A DNA stretch of 64,000 nt from Pseudomonas serboccidentalis (lineage in GTDB: Bacteria; Pseudomonadota; Gammaproteobacteria; Pseudomonadales; Pseudomonadaceae): positions 3,792,553 through 3,856,552 of the forward strand of contig NZ_CP101655.1 of assembly GCF_028830055.1 (NCBI RefSeq). Direction: 5' to 3'. Both the position numbers and the translations under genes were made by a program. A model generated the notes under the pieces. The model ran no database searches. It was given only the letters and a program-made list of their open reading frames with translations, and was not told the origin of the DNA. Positions 42,014-50,077 of the stretch are shown piece by piece (within the stretch, counting starts at the first letter, position 1; every line of letters starts with the position of its first letter).

Positions 42014-44911
42014 TTGAGTCTTTCCCCGAATCAGGCCATCGGCTTCGGCCCCTATCGGATTTACACCGGGCAACGACTGGTCATGGAAGGTGACCAGCCG
42101 CTGCGCCTGGGGCGCCGTGCCATGGATATTCTGCTGATGCTGCTGGCGCACGCCGGCGAAGTGGTGAGCAAACAGCAGTTGCTCGCCGGTGTGTGGCCGG
42201 ACAGCGTGGTCGAAGACATCAACCTGCGGGTGCACATGGCCGCCCTGCGCAAGGCGCTGGGCGACGGTCAGGCCGGTCAGCGCTACATCATCACCGTGGC
42301 CCAGCGCGGTTACAGCTTCGTCGCCCCGCTGACGATGCAGGCCAGCGAACAACGCCTGCGCGAAGCGGCTCCGGGGCGGCACAATCTGCCGTTGCGCCAT
42401 ACCCGGATGATCGGCCGTCAGCCGCTGGTCGACAGCCTGATGCAACAACTGCCTCTGCAGCGTTGCATCACCCTGGTCGGCCCCGGCGGGATCGGCAAGA
42501 CCACGGTCGCCCTGCGCGTCGCCGAACAGTTGATCGGACGCTATCGCGATGGCATCCGCCTGCTGGATCTGGCACCGCTCAACGACCCGGTGCTGATCGC
42601 CTCGCAACTGGCGACCCTGCTCAATCTGTCAGTGCACGACGGCGAACCGCTGGCGGCGGTGATCAACGATGTGCGCGAGCGGCAGATGCTGCTGGTGATC
42701 GACAATTGCGAGCACTTGATCGATGCCGTGGCGCTGCTCGCCGAGAGCCTCCTGCGCGGCGCACCACAGGTGCACATTCTGGCCACCAGCCGTGAAAGCC
42801 TGCGCGCTGAAGGTGAATTCGTGCAGCGTCTGGATTCGCTCGACTGCCCACCGGCGACGAGCGATCTCGATCGCGAACAGGCGATGGCTTTTGCCGCGCT
42901 GCAACTGTTCGTCGAGCGGGCCATGGTCGCCCACGAACACTTCGAATTGAGCGACGCCGAGCTACCGCTGGCGATTGAAATCTGCCGGCGCCTGGACGGT
43001 ATTCCGCTGGCGCTGGAGCTGGCGGCGGCGCAGGTCGAAAGTCTCGGTCTGAGCGGCTTGCTGCAGCAATGGCAGGATCACCTGCACCCACTGGCGGCGG
43101 GCAACCACCACCGCCATGCGCGGCACCAGACGCTGCATGCCACGCTGGACTGGAGTTTCAACCTGCTCACGCCCTGCGAGCAGACCTGTCTGCGCCGCCT
43201 CGGGGTGTTTCGCGGCAGTTTCAGCCTGGCGTCGGCCGCTGCGGTGGTCGTCGGTCAGCACATCGAACCCACCGAGGTGCTCGCGGCGGTCACGCAACTG
43301 GTGGCCAAATCGCTGCTCAATGTGGATGTCGGCGACGAACAAGTGTTCTATCGCCTGCTCGATACCACGCGCCATTACGCGCTGGAAAAACTCGAACACA
43401 GCGGTGAACGCGAAACCCTGCGCGAACGCCACGCCGAACGCTATCTGACGTTGATGGAACAGGCGCAGACCGAGTGGGAGCACACCCCGACCACGCAATG
43501 GCTCGAACGTTATGCCCGGGGTCTGGAGGACCTGCGCGCCGCTCTCGACTGGAGTTTGCACGGTGCGGGCTCGCGCCCACTCGGAATCCGTCTGACGGCG
43601 ACGTCGGCTGCGCTCTGGCAAGAGCTGTCGTTGCTCAAGGAATATGGCGGCCATGTGCGCCAGGCACTGACCTTGCTCGCCGGTGCCGAGCAACCCTGCC
43701 CACGACTGGAAATCACCCTGCAACTGGCGCTCGGCAGCGCTTGCTACCACACCTGGGGCGGTTCGCCGGAAACCATCGAGGCCTTCACCCAGGCCCACGC
43801 ACTGGCGCAACGGCACCACGACGTCGCCGGGCAGTTGCGCGCGATATCCGGACACCTCGCGGTCAATCTCAGTTGCGGCCATTACCAGGCTGCACTGAAG
43901 CAAAGCGAACAGTTCGACCGCCTCGGTGGCCAAGACGACCCGCTGCTGTCGTTGAGTATTCACCGCTTGCGTGTCCTGGCCCTGCACTTTGCCGGCGACC
44001 AGCCGCAAGCCCGGATCAGCGCCGAGCAAGTGATCCAGCGCATGGCGCACAGTGGCTATCGCAACCGGTTCACCCATGGTTTTGGCGTGCAGTACGACCA
44101 GAGCGTGGCTTCGCTGACCATCCTCGCCCGGGTACTGTGGCTGCAGGGGTTTCCCGAACAGGCATGGCGCACCGCCCGGCAGGCGCTGGACATCGCCGTG
44201 CAGATCAACCACGGCACTTCGATCTGCTACACCCTGGCCCTGGCCAGTTGCCTGATCGCGCATTACAACGGCGATTCCAAGACCGCCCGCACGCTGTTGC
44301 AGCTGTTGCTGGAGCAGGCGCAAAAGCACTCGGTGCTGCTGTTCCACACCTGGGGGCAGCACTATGCGCAGGTCATTGATGGGCGCCTGGCCCAGCCCGT
44401 CACCCCGGCGGACAACGGCCTGATCAAGGAGCTGATGGTCACGCTCGATGCGCGTTACATCGATGATGCGTTGCTTGCGCGCGCGCGCAATGGCGCGGCA
44501 GGCTGGAGCACCGCTGAGGTGTTGCGGGCCGAGGCGGAGCGGTTGTTGGCTGATGACGCGGGGTGTGCGCAGGGACGCCTTCGCGAGCAGGTTCGCTCCG
44601 ACAAGAGCGCGCCTGTCTGTGGAAGCGAGCCTGCTCGCGAAGGCAATCGCCCAGGCACCGTCGATACCGCCGTCCAGGCAGAAGCGCTTCTGCAAAACGC
44701 CCTCGCCATCGCCCGATCCCAAGGCGCCCTGGCCTGGGAACTGCGCAGCGCGACATCTCTGGCACAGCTGTGGCAGCGCCAGTCACGTCACCGTGAAGCG
44801 CTGGATTTGCTGACACCGATCTACCAGCGTTTCAGCGAAGGCTACGCGACCCCGGACTTGCGCAAGGTGCGTTTGCTGCTCGACGCGTTACGTGGCCAAT
44901 TGCACACCTGA
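42014..44911 (+). CDS. winged-helix/NB-ARC ATPase transcriptional regulator with TPR-like C-terminus
   Basis: The product of about 965 residues has three parts. First is an OmpR-type winged helix (about residues 5-105: LRLGRRAMDILLMLLAHAGE, INLRVHMAALRKALGDG, AQRGYSFVAP). Next is a STAND/NB-ARC ATPase (ITLVGPGGIGKTTVALRVAE with Lys162, Walker B MLLVIDNCEHLID). Last is a long alpha-helical TPR-like region (about 560-950). Start: a TTG at 42014 has AGGAG 7 nt upstream and places the winged helix as in its convergent paralogue. The frame is open upstream to 41876, overlapping the AraC stop, with an ATG at 41909, so the N-terminus is uncertain. A REP element is embedded at 44578-44644 in frame. 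The 3' end overlaps the convergent paralogue by 24 nt. Confidence 0.88.
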   Translation: MSLSPNQAIGFGPYRIYTGQRLVMEGDQPLRLGRRAMDILLMLLAHAGEVVSKQQLLAGVWPDSVVEDINLRVHMAALRKALGDGQAGQRYIITVAQRGYSFVAPLTMQASEQRLREAAPGRHNLPLRHTRMIGRQPLVDSLMQQLPLQRCITLVGPGGIGKTTVALRVAEQLIGRYRDGIRLLDLAPLNDPVLIASQLATLLNLSVHDGEPLAAVINDVRERQMLLVIDNCEHLIDAVALLAESLLRGAPQVHILATSRESLRAEGEFVQRLDSLDCPPATSDLDREQAMAFAALQLFVERAMVAHEHFELSDAELPLAIEICRRLDGIPLALELAAAQVESLGLSGLLQQWQDHLHPLAAGNHHRHARHQTLHATLDWSFNLLTPCEQTCLRRLGVFRGSFSLASAAAVVVGQHIEPTEVLAAVTQLVAKSLLNVDVGDEQVFYRLLDTTRHYALEKLEHSGERETLRERHAERYLTLMEQAQTEWEHTPTTQWLERYARGLEDLRAALDWSLHGAGSRPLGIRLTATSAALWQELSLLKEYGGHVRQALTLLAGAEQPCPRLEITLQLALGSACYHTWGGSPETIEAFTQAHALAQRHHDVAGQLRAISGHLAVNLSCGHYQAALKQSEQFDRLGGQDDPLLSLSIHRLRVLALHFAGDQPQARISAEQVIQRMAHSGYRNRFTHGFGVQYDQSVASLTILARVLWLQGFPEQAWRTARQALDIAVQINHGTSICYTLALASCLIAHYNGDSKTARTLLQLLLEQAQKHSVLLFHTWGQHYAQVIDGRLAQPVTPADNGLIKELMVTLDARYIDDALLARARNGAAGWSTAEVLRAEAERLLADDAGCAQGRLREQVRSDKSAPVCGSEPAREGNRPGTVDTAVQAEALLQNALAIARSQGALAWELRSATSLAQLWQRQSRHREALDLLTPIYQRFSEGYATPDLRKVRLLLDALRGQLHT
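44578..44644. repeat. REP-type inverted pair, class B, inside a coding region
   Basis: CCTTCGCGAGCAGGTTCGCT faces AGCGAGCCTGCTCGCGAAGG across a GC-rich spacer. It lies within the regulator gene and is translated in frame as LREQVRSDKSAPVCGSEPAR-EG, making a linker between predicted helices of the TPR-like region. Confidence 0.88.
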
Positions 44912-46330
44912 GCCGGATCGATGTCGCCCGTGGTACAGCGCATAACGATGCACGATAGCGCTCAGTTCACCGCTACTTTCCAGCTGTTCGCGGACATAAC
45001 AGCGAATGGTGTTGAGCATCCGATAGCGCACCGGGTCTGCGCCCTGCTCCACCGTCAGCCATGACTTGGCGACCAGGCGTTCGATGATCGCCGTCAGATG
45101 CGCACCGTCAATCACCCGCAGCGCCGCCGCCTCGGTGAAAGCCATCTTGAACACCGACAGACGCTGCAAGACCCGTTGCTCGCTGCTCTTGAGATCCTGA
45201 TAGCTCCAGTCCAGCGCAGCGTTCATGGACTGAAGCCGCGCCACCGCCGTGCGTCGGCCATGACTGAGCAGGCGCAGGCCGTTGTCCAGTTGCGTTTGCA
45301 GCCCCACCAGCGCCAACGCATCGATCTGCGCGGCCGCCAGTTCAATGGCCAGCGGCAAGCCGTCGAGCCGCCGACAGATGTCGCACACAGTTGGCAGATC
45401 CTGCTCGCGCAGGCTGAAATCGTGCTGACGGGCGCGAGCGCGGCTGACCAGCAATTGCACTGCCGAATAGCTCATGACCTCGTCGACCGTGTCCGACGCC
45501 GACGCCTTGGGAAAGGCCAGCGGCGCAACCGATTGCAGGGTCTCGAGATCGGCCTGCAACGGTTCGCGACTGGTGACCAGCAGTGCCAGGCGTGGCGCCG
45601 CCAGCAGCAGTCGCTCCACCAGCGCCCGGCACGGCTCGCGACGGCGCTCGCCGTTATCCAGCACCAGCAAGGCATGGCGCGACACTAACGACTCGAACGA
45701 GGTGTCGAGGGTGCGCAGCAGATGGTCGAGCAACGATGGGGCATCATCGATCACGGACAGATCGATGTACCAGATGCCATCACGATAATGCTGCAACAGC
45801 AGCTCGGCCACGCGCAGTGCCACCGTGGATTTGCCGACACCGGCCGGGCCGGTCAGCGTCATCAGCCGGCACAGCGGCATTTGTCGCACCAGGCTGCCGA
45901 CCAGCGAATCGCGGCCGATGACCGAAGTCAGGCGTGCGGGCAAATTATGCTGCGGGGCGTGCAAGGTTTCGAACACCACTTGTGCAACGCTTCCAGCCTG
46001 CACCGGGGCGATGAAACAGTAGCCGCACTGCGGCACGTTGACGATGTAGCGCTGGCCGTTCTCGCCGTCACCCAGCGCCCGGCGCAACGCGGCGATGTGC
46101 ACCCGCAGGTTGATCTCCTCGACCACACTGTCGGGCCACACCAGGGCAATCAGTTGTTCCTTGCGTACCACTCGTCCAGCGCGCTCGACCAGCACCTGCA
46201 GAATATCCAGGGCGCGCCCGCCCATGCGCAACTGCCGGTCGCCGTCGAGGACCAGCCGTTGGCGCAGATGAAAGGCGTATGGCCCAAAATGCAGGACCGA
46301 TGCAGCGGGCAAATCGATGTGGCTGTGCAT
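44888..46330 (-). CDS. winged-helix/NB-ARC ATPase transcriptional regulator (short form)
   Basis: The 480-residue protein is a paralogue of the convergent gene. Its N-terminal winged helix (VLHFGPYAFHLRQRLVLDGD, INLRVHIAALRRALGDGENG, VPQCGYCFIAP) is followed by an NB-ARC ATPase (MTLTGPAGVGKSTVALRVAE, Lys167; Walker B ALLVLDNGERR with Gly-Glu replacing the common Cys-Glu-His). It ends after the ATPase helical region (LQRLSVFKMAFTEAAALRVI and SWLTVEQGADPVRYRMLNTI), with no TPR extension. Promoter lies in the 159-nt gap to the GlxA-type gene. Signal and targets are unknown. Confidence 0.88.
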   Translation of the reverse strand: MHSHIDLPAASVLHFGPYAFHLRQRLVLDGDRQLRMGGRALDILQVLVERAGRVVRKEQLIALVWPDSVVEEINLRVHIAALRRALGDGENGQRYIVNVPQCGYCFIAPVQAGSVAQVVFETLHAPQHNLPARLTSVIGRDSLVGSLVRQMPLCRLMTLTGPAGVGKSTVALRVAELLLQHYRDGIWYIDLSVIDDAPSLLDHLLRTLDTSFESLVSRHALLVLDNGERRREPCRALVERLLLAAPRLALLVTSREPLQADLETLQSVAPLAFPKASASDTVDEVMSYSAVQLLVSRARARQHDFSLREQDLPTVCDICRRLDGLPLAIELAAAQIDALALVGLQTQLDNGLRLLSHGRRTAVARLQSMNAALDWSYQDLKSSEQRVLQRLSVFKMAFTEAAALRVIDGAHLTAIIERLVAKSWLTVEQGADPVRYRMLNTIRCYVREQLESSGELSAIVHRYALYHGRHRSGSGVQLAT

Positions 46331-46489
46331 GCCGTTTTTCAGCGCCAGCGGTCGCGAGCATCATGCCCTCAGCCTCCGGCGCCTCTCCCTTCCAGACGTT
46401 ACCGTTATCTTGGCAGGCGTGGGTGACGGCACAACCTCCGTGCAGGGCGCAACACGGACATCCGGATGCACCGGACGGACACAACCGCT

Positions 46490-47440
46490 CTAGCTGAACT
46501 GTTCGCGGTACTGCGCCGGGGTCAGGCCGAGTTTTTCAGCGAACAGAAAACGCATATGGCGCACGCTGCCGAAACCACTTTTATAGGCCACGGTCTTCAA
46601 CGGCAGCTCGCTGGTTTCCAGAAGATTACGCGCGCAATCGATACGGGCGTTCTGCAGAAACTCCATCGGTGTCATGTTCACCTCCCGCGCGAACACCCGC
46701 GCAAAGTGCCGGGTACTCATGTTCGCCAGACCGGCCATGCGCTCAACCGTGAATGCTTGGTCGAGGTGTTCCAGCACATGGTTCTGCACGCGGGTGATGG
46801 CGGTTTCCTGCGGAGCCACCGCCGCCATCAATGGGCTGAACTGCGCTTGTCCGCCCTGACGCTTCATCACCACCAGCAGGACCTTGGCCACGTCCTGGGC
46901 GACTTTTTTCCCGTGATCCCGGGCGACCACGGCCAACGCCAGGTCGATGCCGGCAGTCACGCCTCCCGAGGTGATCAGGCGGCGGTCTTCGGTGTAGATC
47001 TGGTCAGTCTCCACCTGCGCCTTGGGGAAGGCCTTGATCAGCCGTTCGGTGTAGTTCCAGTGGGTCGTCACGCGATAGCCATCGAGCAGACCGGCATGCC
47101 CGAGCACAAAGGCCCCGGTGCAGATCGAACCGTAGCAACCAGCCTGTCCCACCGCCCGTCGCAGCCAGGCGAGCAACGCCGGGTGCTTTTCGTTGTAGGC
47201 CCCCGGACCGCCCGGCACCAGCAGCAGGTCGCAGGCCAGGGCCGGGTCGTCGATATGGCGGTCGGCCTGCACCTGCACGCCATTGGACGCGCGCAACATC
47301 CCGCGCTCGGTGCCGAGGGTGATCAACTGGTAATGATCTTCAGGTTTCAAGTAGCGATTGGCGACCGAAAACACCTCCATGGGCCCGGCCATGTCGAGCA
47401 GTAAAAAGTCGGGAAACAGCACCATAGCCACGGTTTTCAT
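46490..47440 (-). CDS. GlxA-type regulator (DJ-1/PfpI-like domain plus AraC DNA-binding domain)
   Basis: The 316-residue protein has an N-terminal DJ-1/PfpI-like sensor domain (MVLFPDFLLLDMAGPMEVFS, LLLVPGGPGAYN, YGSICTGAFVLGHAGLLDG with Cys near residue 107) and a C-terminal AraC helix-turn-helix pair (FTVERMAGLANMSTRHFARV, LPLKTVAYKSGFGSVRHMRF). Members sense small nitrogenous metabolites in Pseudomonas. It is divergent from the pirin gene (212-nt gap) and may control it. Confidence 0.92.
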   Translation of the reverse strand: MKTVAMVLFPDFLLLDMAGPMEVFSVANRYLKPEDHYQLITLGTERGMLRASNGVQVQADRHIDDPALACDLLLVPGGPGAYNEKHPALLAWLRRAVGQAGCYGSICTGAFVLGHAGLLDGYRVTTHWNYTERLIKAFPKAQVETDQIYTEDRRLITSGGVTAGIDLALAVVARDHGKKVAQDVAKVLLVVMKRQGGQAQFSPLMAAVAPQETAITRVQNHVLEHLDQAFTVERMAGLANMSTRHFARVFAREVNMTPMEFLQNARIDCARNLLETSELPLKTVAYKSGFGSVRHMRFLFAEKLGLTPAQYREQFS

Positions 47441-47652
47441 GGGTGAACATCACTGAAATCAAGGAAAAGTAAGCAGAGCTCGTATTATGGCCAAGTGCGC
47501 GGCGAGCGGCGAAAAGAATACGTGATCGGGTACGCAAAACTGTCAACCTGAGAGGGACAGTGTTTCAATTTCCATCTACTTATTGCTCGAACCGATTAAC
47601 AGTAACCTTCTCCTCACTCGGACGAATCAACGTCCCACCAGGAGATTTCATC

Positions 47653-48375
47653 ATGCTGACGCTTCGCAAAGCTTCCGACCGCGGCCTCGCCAATCATGGC
47701 TGGTTGAAGTCCTTCCACACCTTCTCCTTCGCCAGCTACCGTAACCCGCGTGAGCAGGGATTTTCCGACCTGCTGGTGATCAACGACGACCGCGTGGCGG
47801 CCGGCAAGGGCTTCGGCCAGCACCCGCACCGCGACATGGAGATTTTTTCCTACGTGCTTGAAGGCGCACTGGAACACAAGGACACCCTCGGCACCGGTTC
47901 GGTGATCCGCCCCGGTGACGTGCAACTGATGAGTGCCGGCAGCGGCGTGGCCCACAGCGAGTTCAACCATTCGGCCACCCGACCTGTGCACTTTCTGCAG
48001 ATCTGGATCGTACCGGAAGTGGCCGGCGCCAAGCCGCGCTACCAGCAGGAGCACTTCAGCGCGCAGAAAAAACGCGGTCGCCTGCAACTGATCATCTCGC
48101 CGGACGGCGCGGATGGCTCACTGAAAGTACGTCAGGACGCCCGGGTCTTCGCCGGCCTGTTCGACGGCAAGGAAAGCGCGACGCTGCAACTGCCGCCCAA
48201 CCGTTATGCCTACGTGCATGTAGCGCGTGGCAGCGTTGAACTCAACGGCGTGCAGTTGCAGGAAGGCGACGGTGTGCGGGTTCGTGAAGAACAGGCACTG
48301 ACCTTGAGCAACGGCGTGGATGCCGAGGTGCTGGTGTTTGATCTGCGGCCGCAGGAGTTGCCGCAAATGCCATGA
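47653..48375 (+). CDS. pirin family protein (cupin)
   Basis: The 240-residue bicupin has the pirin metal motif GFGQHPHRDMEIFSYVLEG (about residues 54-72; His57/59 region) and GVAHSEFNHS with the later His. The second cupin has NRYAYVHVARGSVELNG. Bacterial pirins can have quercetinase activity or bind enzymes; no specific role is indicated here. AGGAG precedes the ATG at 47653, which decides against an upstream frame extension. A strong terminator follows. Confidence 0.92.
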   Translation: MLTLRKASDRGLANHGWLKSFHTFSFASYRNPREQGFSDLLVINDDRVAAGKGFGQHPHRDMEIFSYVLEGALEHKDTLGTGSVIRPGDVQLMSAGSGVAHSEFNHSATRPVHFLQIWIVPEVAGAKPRYQQEHFSAQKKRGRLQLIISPDGADGSLKVRQDARVFAGLFDGKESATLQLPPNRYAYVHVARGSVELNGVQLQEGDGVRVREEQALTLSNGVDAEVLVFDLRPQELPQMP

Positions 48376-48396
48376 GGCAGGGTTGTAACGCCTACG

Positions 48397-48427
48397 AAAA
48401 CGGCCTTCTTTTGAAGGCCGTTTTTTA
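48397..48427. terminator. bidirectional Rho-independent terminator
   Basis: The stem AACGGCCTTC / GAAGGCCGTT has a TTTT loop, with A-run before and T-run after. It serves pirin on the plus strand and, because the minus-strand gene's stop codon (48425-48427) overlaps its edge, the convergent hypothetical gene too. Confidence 0.88.
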
Positions 48428-48841
48428 TTGTGGAGGCAGTGGCGTTGGCAGCACCGACGGTTTTGGTGTGTGAGCGTCCTTGCCTGCTTGAACCGCCGCG
48501 AAGGTCGTTTGTATGGCGACATACATATTCGCTTGATTGGCGTAATAAGCACCGACGACGATGGCGACTATCCCCAGTAACTGGACGGCCGTTGCAGCCC
48601 AGACATTGGCTTTGACGGTCGCCCCTTGCCTTGCTGCGTCCTGCGCGCCGTCGGCAATCCTGCGCATTTCTTGCGTAATCAGGTCGTAGCGTCTGTCTCG
48701 TTCGACTTGAGTTTTGTCCCGCTCTCCCTGAACAGATAAAAACCCGTCAATTTTCATTGATACCGCGTCCAGTCGAGCATCCATTCGTGTCTCGATGGTC
48801 TCGATCCTGGCATTGAATTCTTCGCGACTGATGGCGCCCAT
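48425..48841 (-). CDS. membrane-anchored coiled-coil hypothetical protein
   Basis: The 138-residue protein starts at the ATG at 48841 (AGGGAA 8 nt upstream). Residues 1-65 are charged and helical with heptad-like spacing (FNARIETIETRMDARLDAVS), followed by one membrane helix (about residues 83-103, AATAVQLLGIVAIVVGAYYA) and a Pro-rich end. The layout suggests a small coiled-coil protein tethered to the inner membrane. I recognise no named family. Convergent with pirin. Confidence 0.7.
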   Translation of the reverse strand: MGAISREEFNARIETIETRMDARLDAVSMKIDGFLSVQGERDKTQVERDRRYDLITQEMRRIADGAQDAARQGATVKANVWAATAVQLLGIVAIVVGAYYANQANMYVAIQTTFAAVQAGKDAHTPKPSVLPTPLPPQ

Positions 48842-48989
48842 GACTTGCGTTCCCTGGCCTTTACTCGTTGTGTCACTGCTTTGAAAGTGACTGAATTCCC
48901 TGGCTTCCAATTCGACACCTTTATCGGGCTACCGATACCGTCCGTGGTATGTCACTCCAGTACATGCGTGCTGCCTTGCACCAGCCTTT

Positions 48990-49055
48990 GAAACGATAGC
49001 CCTCGGTCCTCCGGCCTACAAGCCAGCGGTTTCTGCTATCGGCGTAGGCCGTTTC
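48990..49055. repeat. interleaved inverted repeats in an intergenic region
   Basis: In order: GAAAC (48990), CGATAGC (48994-49000), GGCCTAC (49013-49019), GGTTTC (49029-49034), GCTATCG (49035-49041), GTAGGCC (49044-49050), GTTTC (49051-49055). The 7-mers pair in the order A-B-A'-B', the topology of a pseudoknot rather than a simple hairpin. It lies between the hypothetical gene start and the LysR stop. Confidence 0.5.
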
Positions 49056-49090
49056 ATCAGGATTTGTGAGTTCGCCGATGCCAGTGTGCG

Positions 49091-49966
49091 CTACTCATTT
49101 TCCGAGGCAAACACCTCGACGATCTGTTCAATCACCGCCCTCACCCGCGCGGTATGGCGTAGATCCGCATGGGTCACCAACCACACTTCATAGGGCTGCG
49201 GCCGGGTACGCTGCGGCCAGAGCCTGACCAGTCCGTCGCGCTCGCCCATGTACACCGGGATTTCTCCTACACCCAACCCTGCTGCAATCGAACGGCGCAC
49301 GAGCAGGCTGGAACTGAGGCTGGCGACAATCCGGCCGCGACTTAGCGGCTCCGACACCAGGGTCAGGTCCTTTTGGCTTTGCAGGTACGGTTGATAGACC
49401 ACCAGATCATGCCCCTCGAACGCTGTGTCCGGCTGCGGCATGCCATTGGCGTCGATATACGCTTGGGATGCGAACAGTCCCACCGGCCATCGGGCAATGC
49501 GACGGGCGATCAGATCAGGGTTGTCGGGTCGGGTGTTGCGCACCGCGATATCCGCCTCGCGCTTGGCCAGGTTGAGAATCTGCGTGGACGCATCCAGTTG
49601 CACTAGCACGTCCGGGTGCTGCTCGTGCAAACGGGCAATGGCCGGGATCAGAAAGTCGATGGCCAGCGAATCGGTGGTACTGACGCGCACCGTGCCGGTC
49701 AGGCGATCATCCAGGCCCTGAATCTGCCGCTCCAGCTCCAGTGCCGAATGCTCCATTTTCTCCACACTCTTGAGCGCTGCCTCACCGACCGCGGTCAAGG
49801 CGTAGCCGTCGGAGGTGCGCAGGAACAACGTCGCACTCAGGGATTTTTCCAGTGCCGTGATCCGCCGCCCGACCGTGGCCTGATCCACCCCCAGCACCCG
49901 CGCCGCGCCCCGTAGCGTCGACTCGCGGCAAACGGCGAGAAATACCCGTGCATCATCCCAATTCAT
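49091..49966 (-). CDS. LysR-family transcriptional regulator
   Basis: The 291-residue protein starts MNWDDARVFLAVCRESTLRG with the helix-turn-helix ARVLGVDQATVGRRITALEK (residues 15-50) and a co-inducer domain (LTGTVRVSTTDSLAIDFLIP). It is divergent from an MFS transporter gene 111 nt away, with two matching dyads in between, and most likely controls that gene and itself. Confidence 0.93.
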   Translation of the reverse strand: MNWDDARVFLAVCRESTLRGAARVLGVDQATVGRRITALEKSLSATLFLRTSDGYALTAVGEAALKSVEKMEHSALELERQIQGLDDRLTGTVRVSTTDSLAIDFLIPAIARLHEQHPDVLVQLDASTQILNLAKREADIAVRNTRPDNPDLIARRIARWPVGLFASQAYIDANGMPQPDTAFEGHDLVVYQPYLQSQKDLTLVSEPLSRGRIVASLSSSLLVRRSIAAGLGVGEIPVYMGERDGLVRLWPQRTRPQPYEVWLVTHADLRHTARVRAVIEQIVEVFASENE

Positions 49967-49981
49967 GCTGTCTCCAAGTGA

Positions 49982-49993
49982 TGCATATTCGCA
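49982..49993. promoter_or_regulatory. operator-like dyad TGCATATTCGCA (copy 1)
   Basis: The LysR-proximal copy of a shared TGCAT-N3-CGCA motif, inside the larger dyad GATGC-N6-GCATC (49980-49995). It is 16 nt from the LysR start codon. Confidence 0.5.
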
Positions 49994-50013
49994 TCGTAGT
50001 GCCGCTTAATCGC

Positions 50014-50025
50014 TGCATTAACGCA
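50014..50025. promoter_or_regulatory. operator-like dyad TGCATTAACGCA (copy 2)
   Basis: The second TGCAT-N3-CGCA copy, inside GCTGC-N6-GCAGC (50012-50027). It is exactly 32 nt (about three helical turns) from copy 1, suiting a LysR tetramer on the shared control region of the divergent MFS gene. Confidence 0.5.
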
Positions 50026-50077
50026 GCAACGATAGCCGATATGCTGGACGCCATAAACCTTCCGCGAGATCGCTATC

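Noticed and set aside
42962..44722. 586-codon minus-strand frame opposite the STAND regulator
   Set aside because: It is antisense to a gene with clear winged-helix and ATPase motifs and has no motif of its own.
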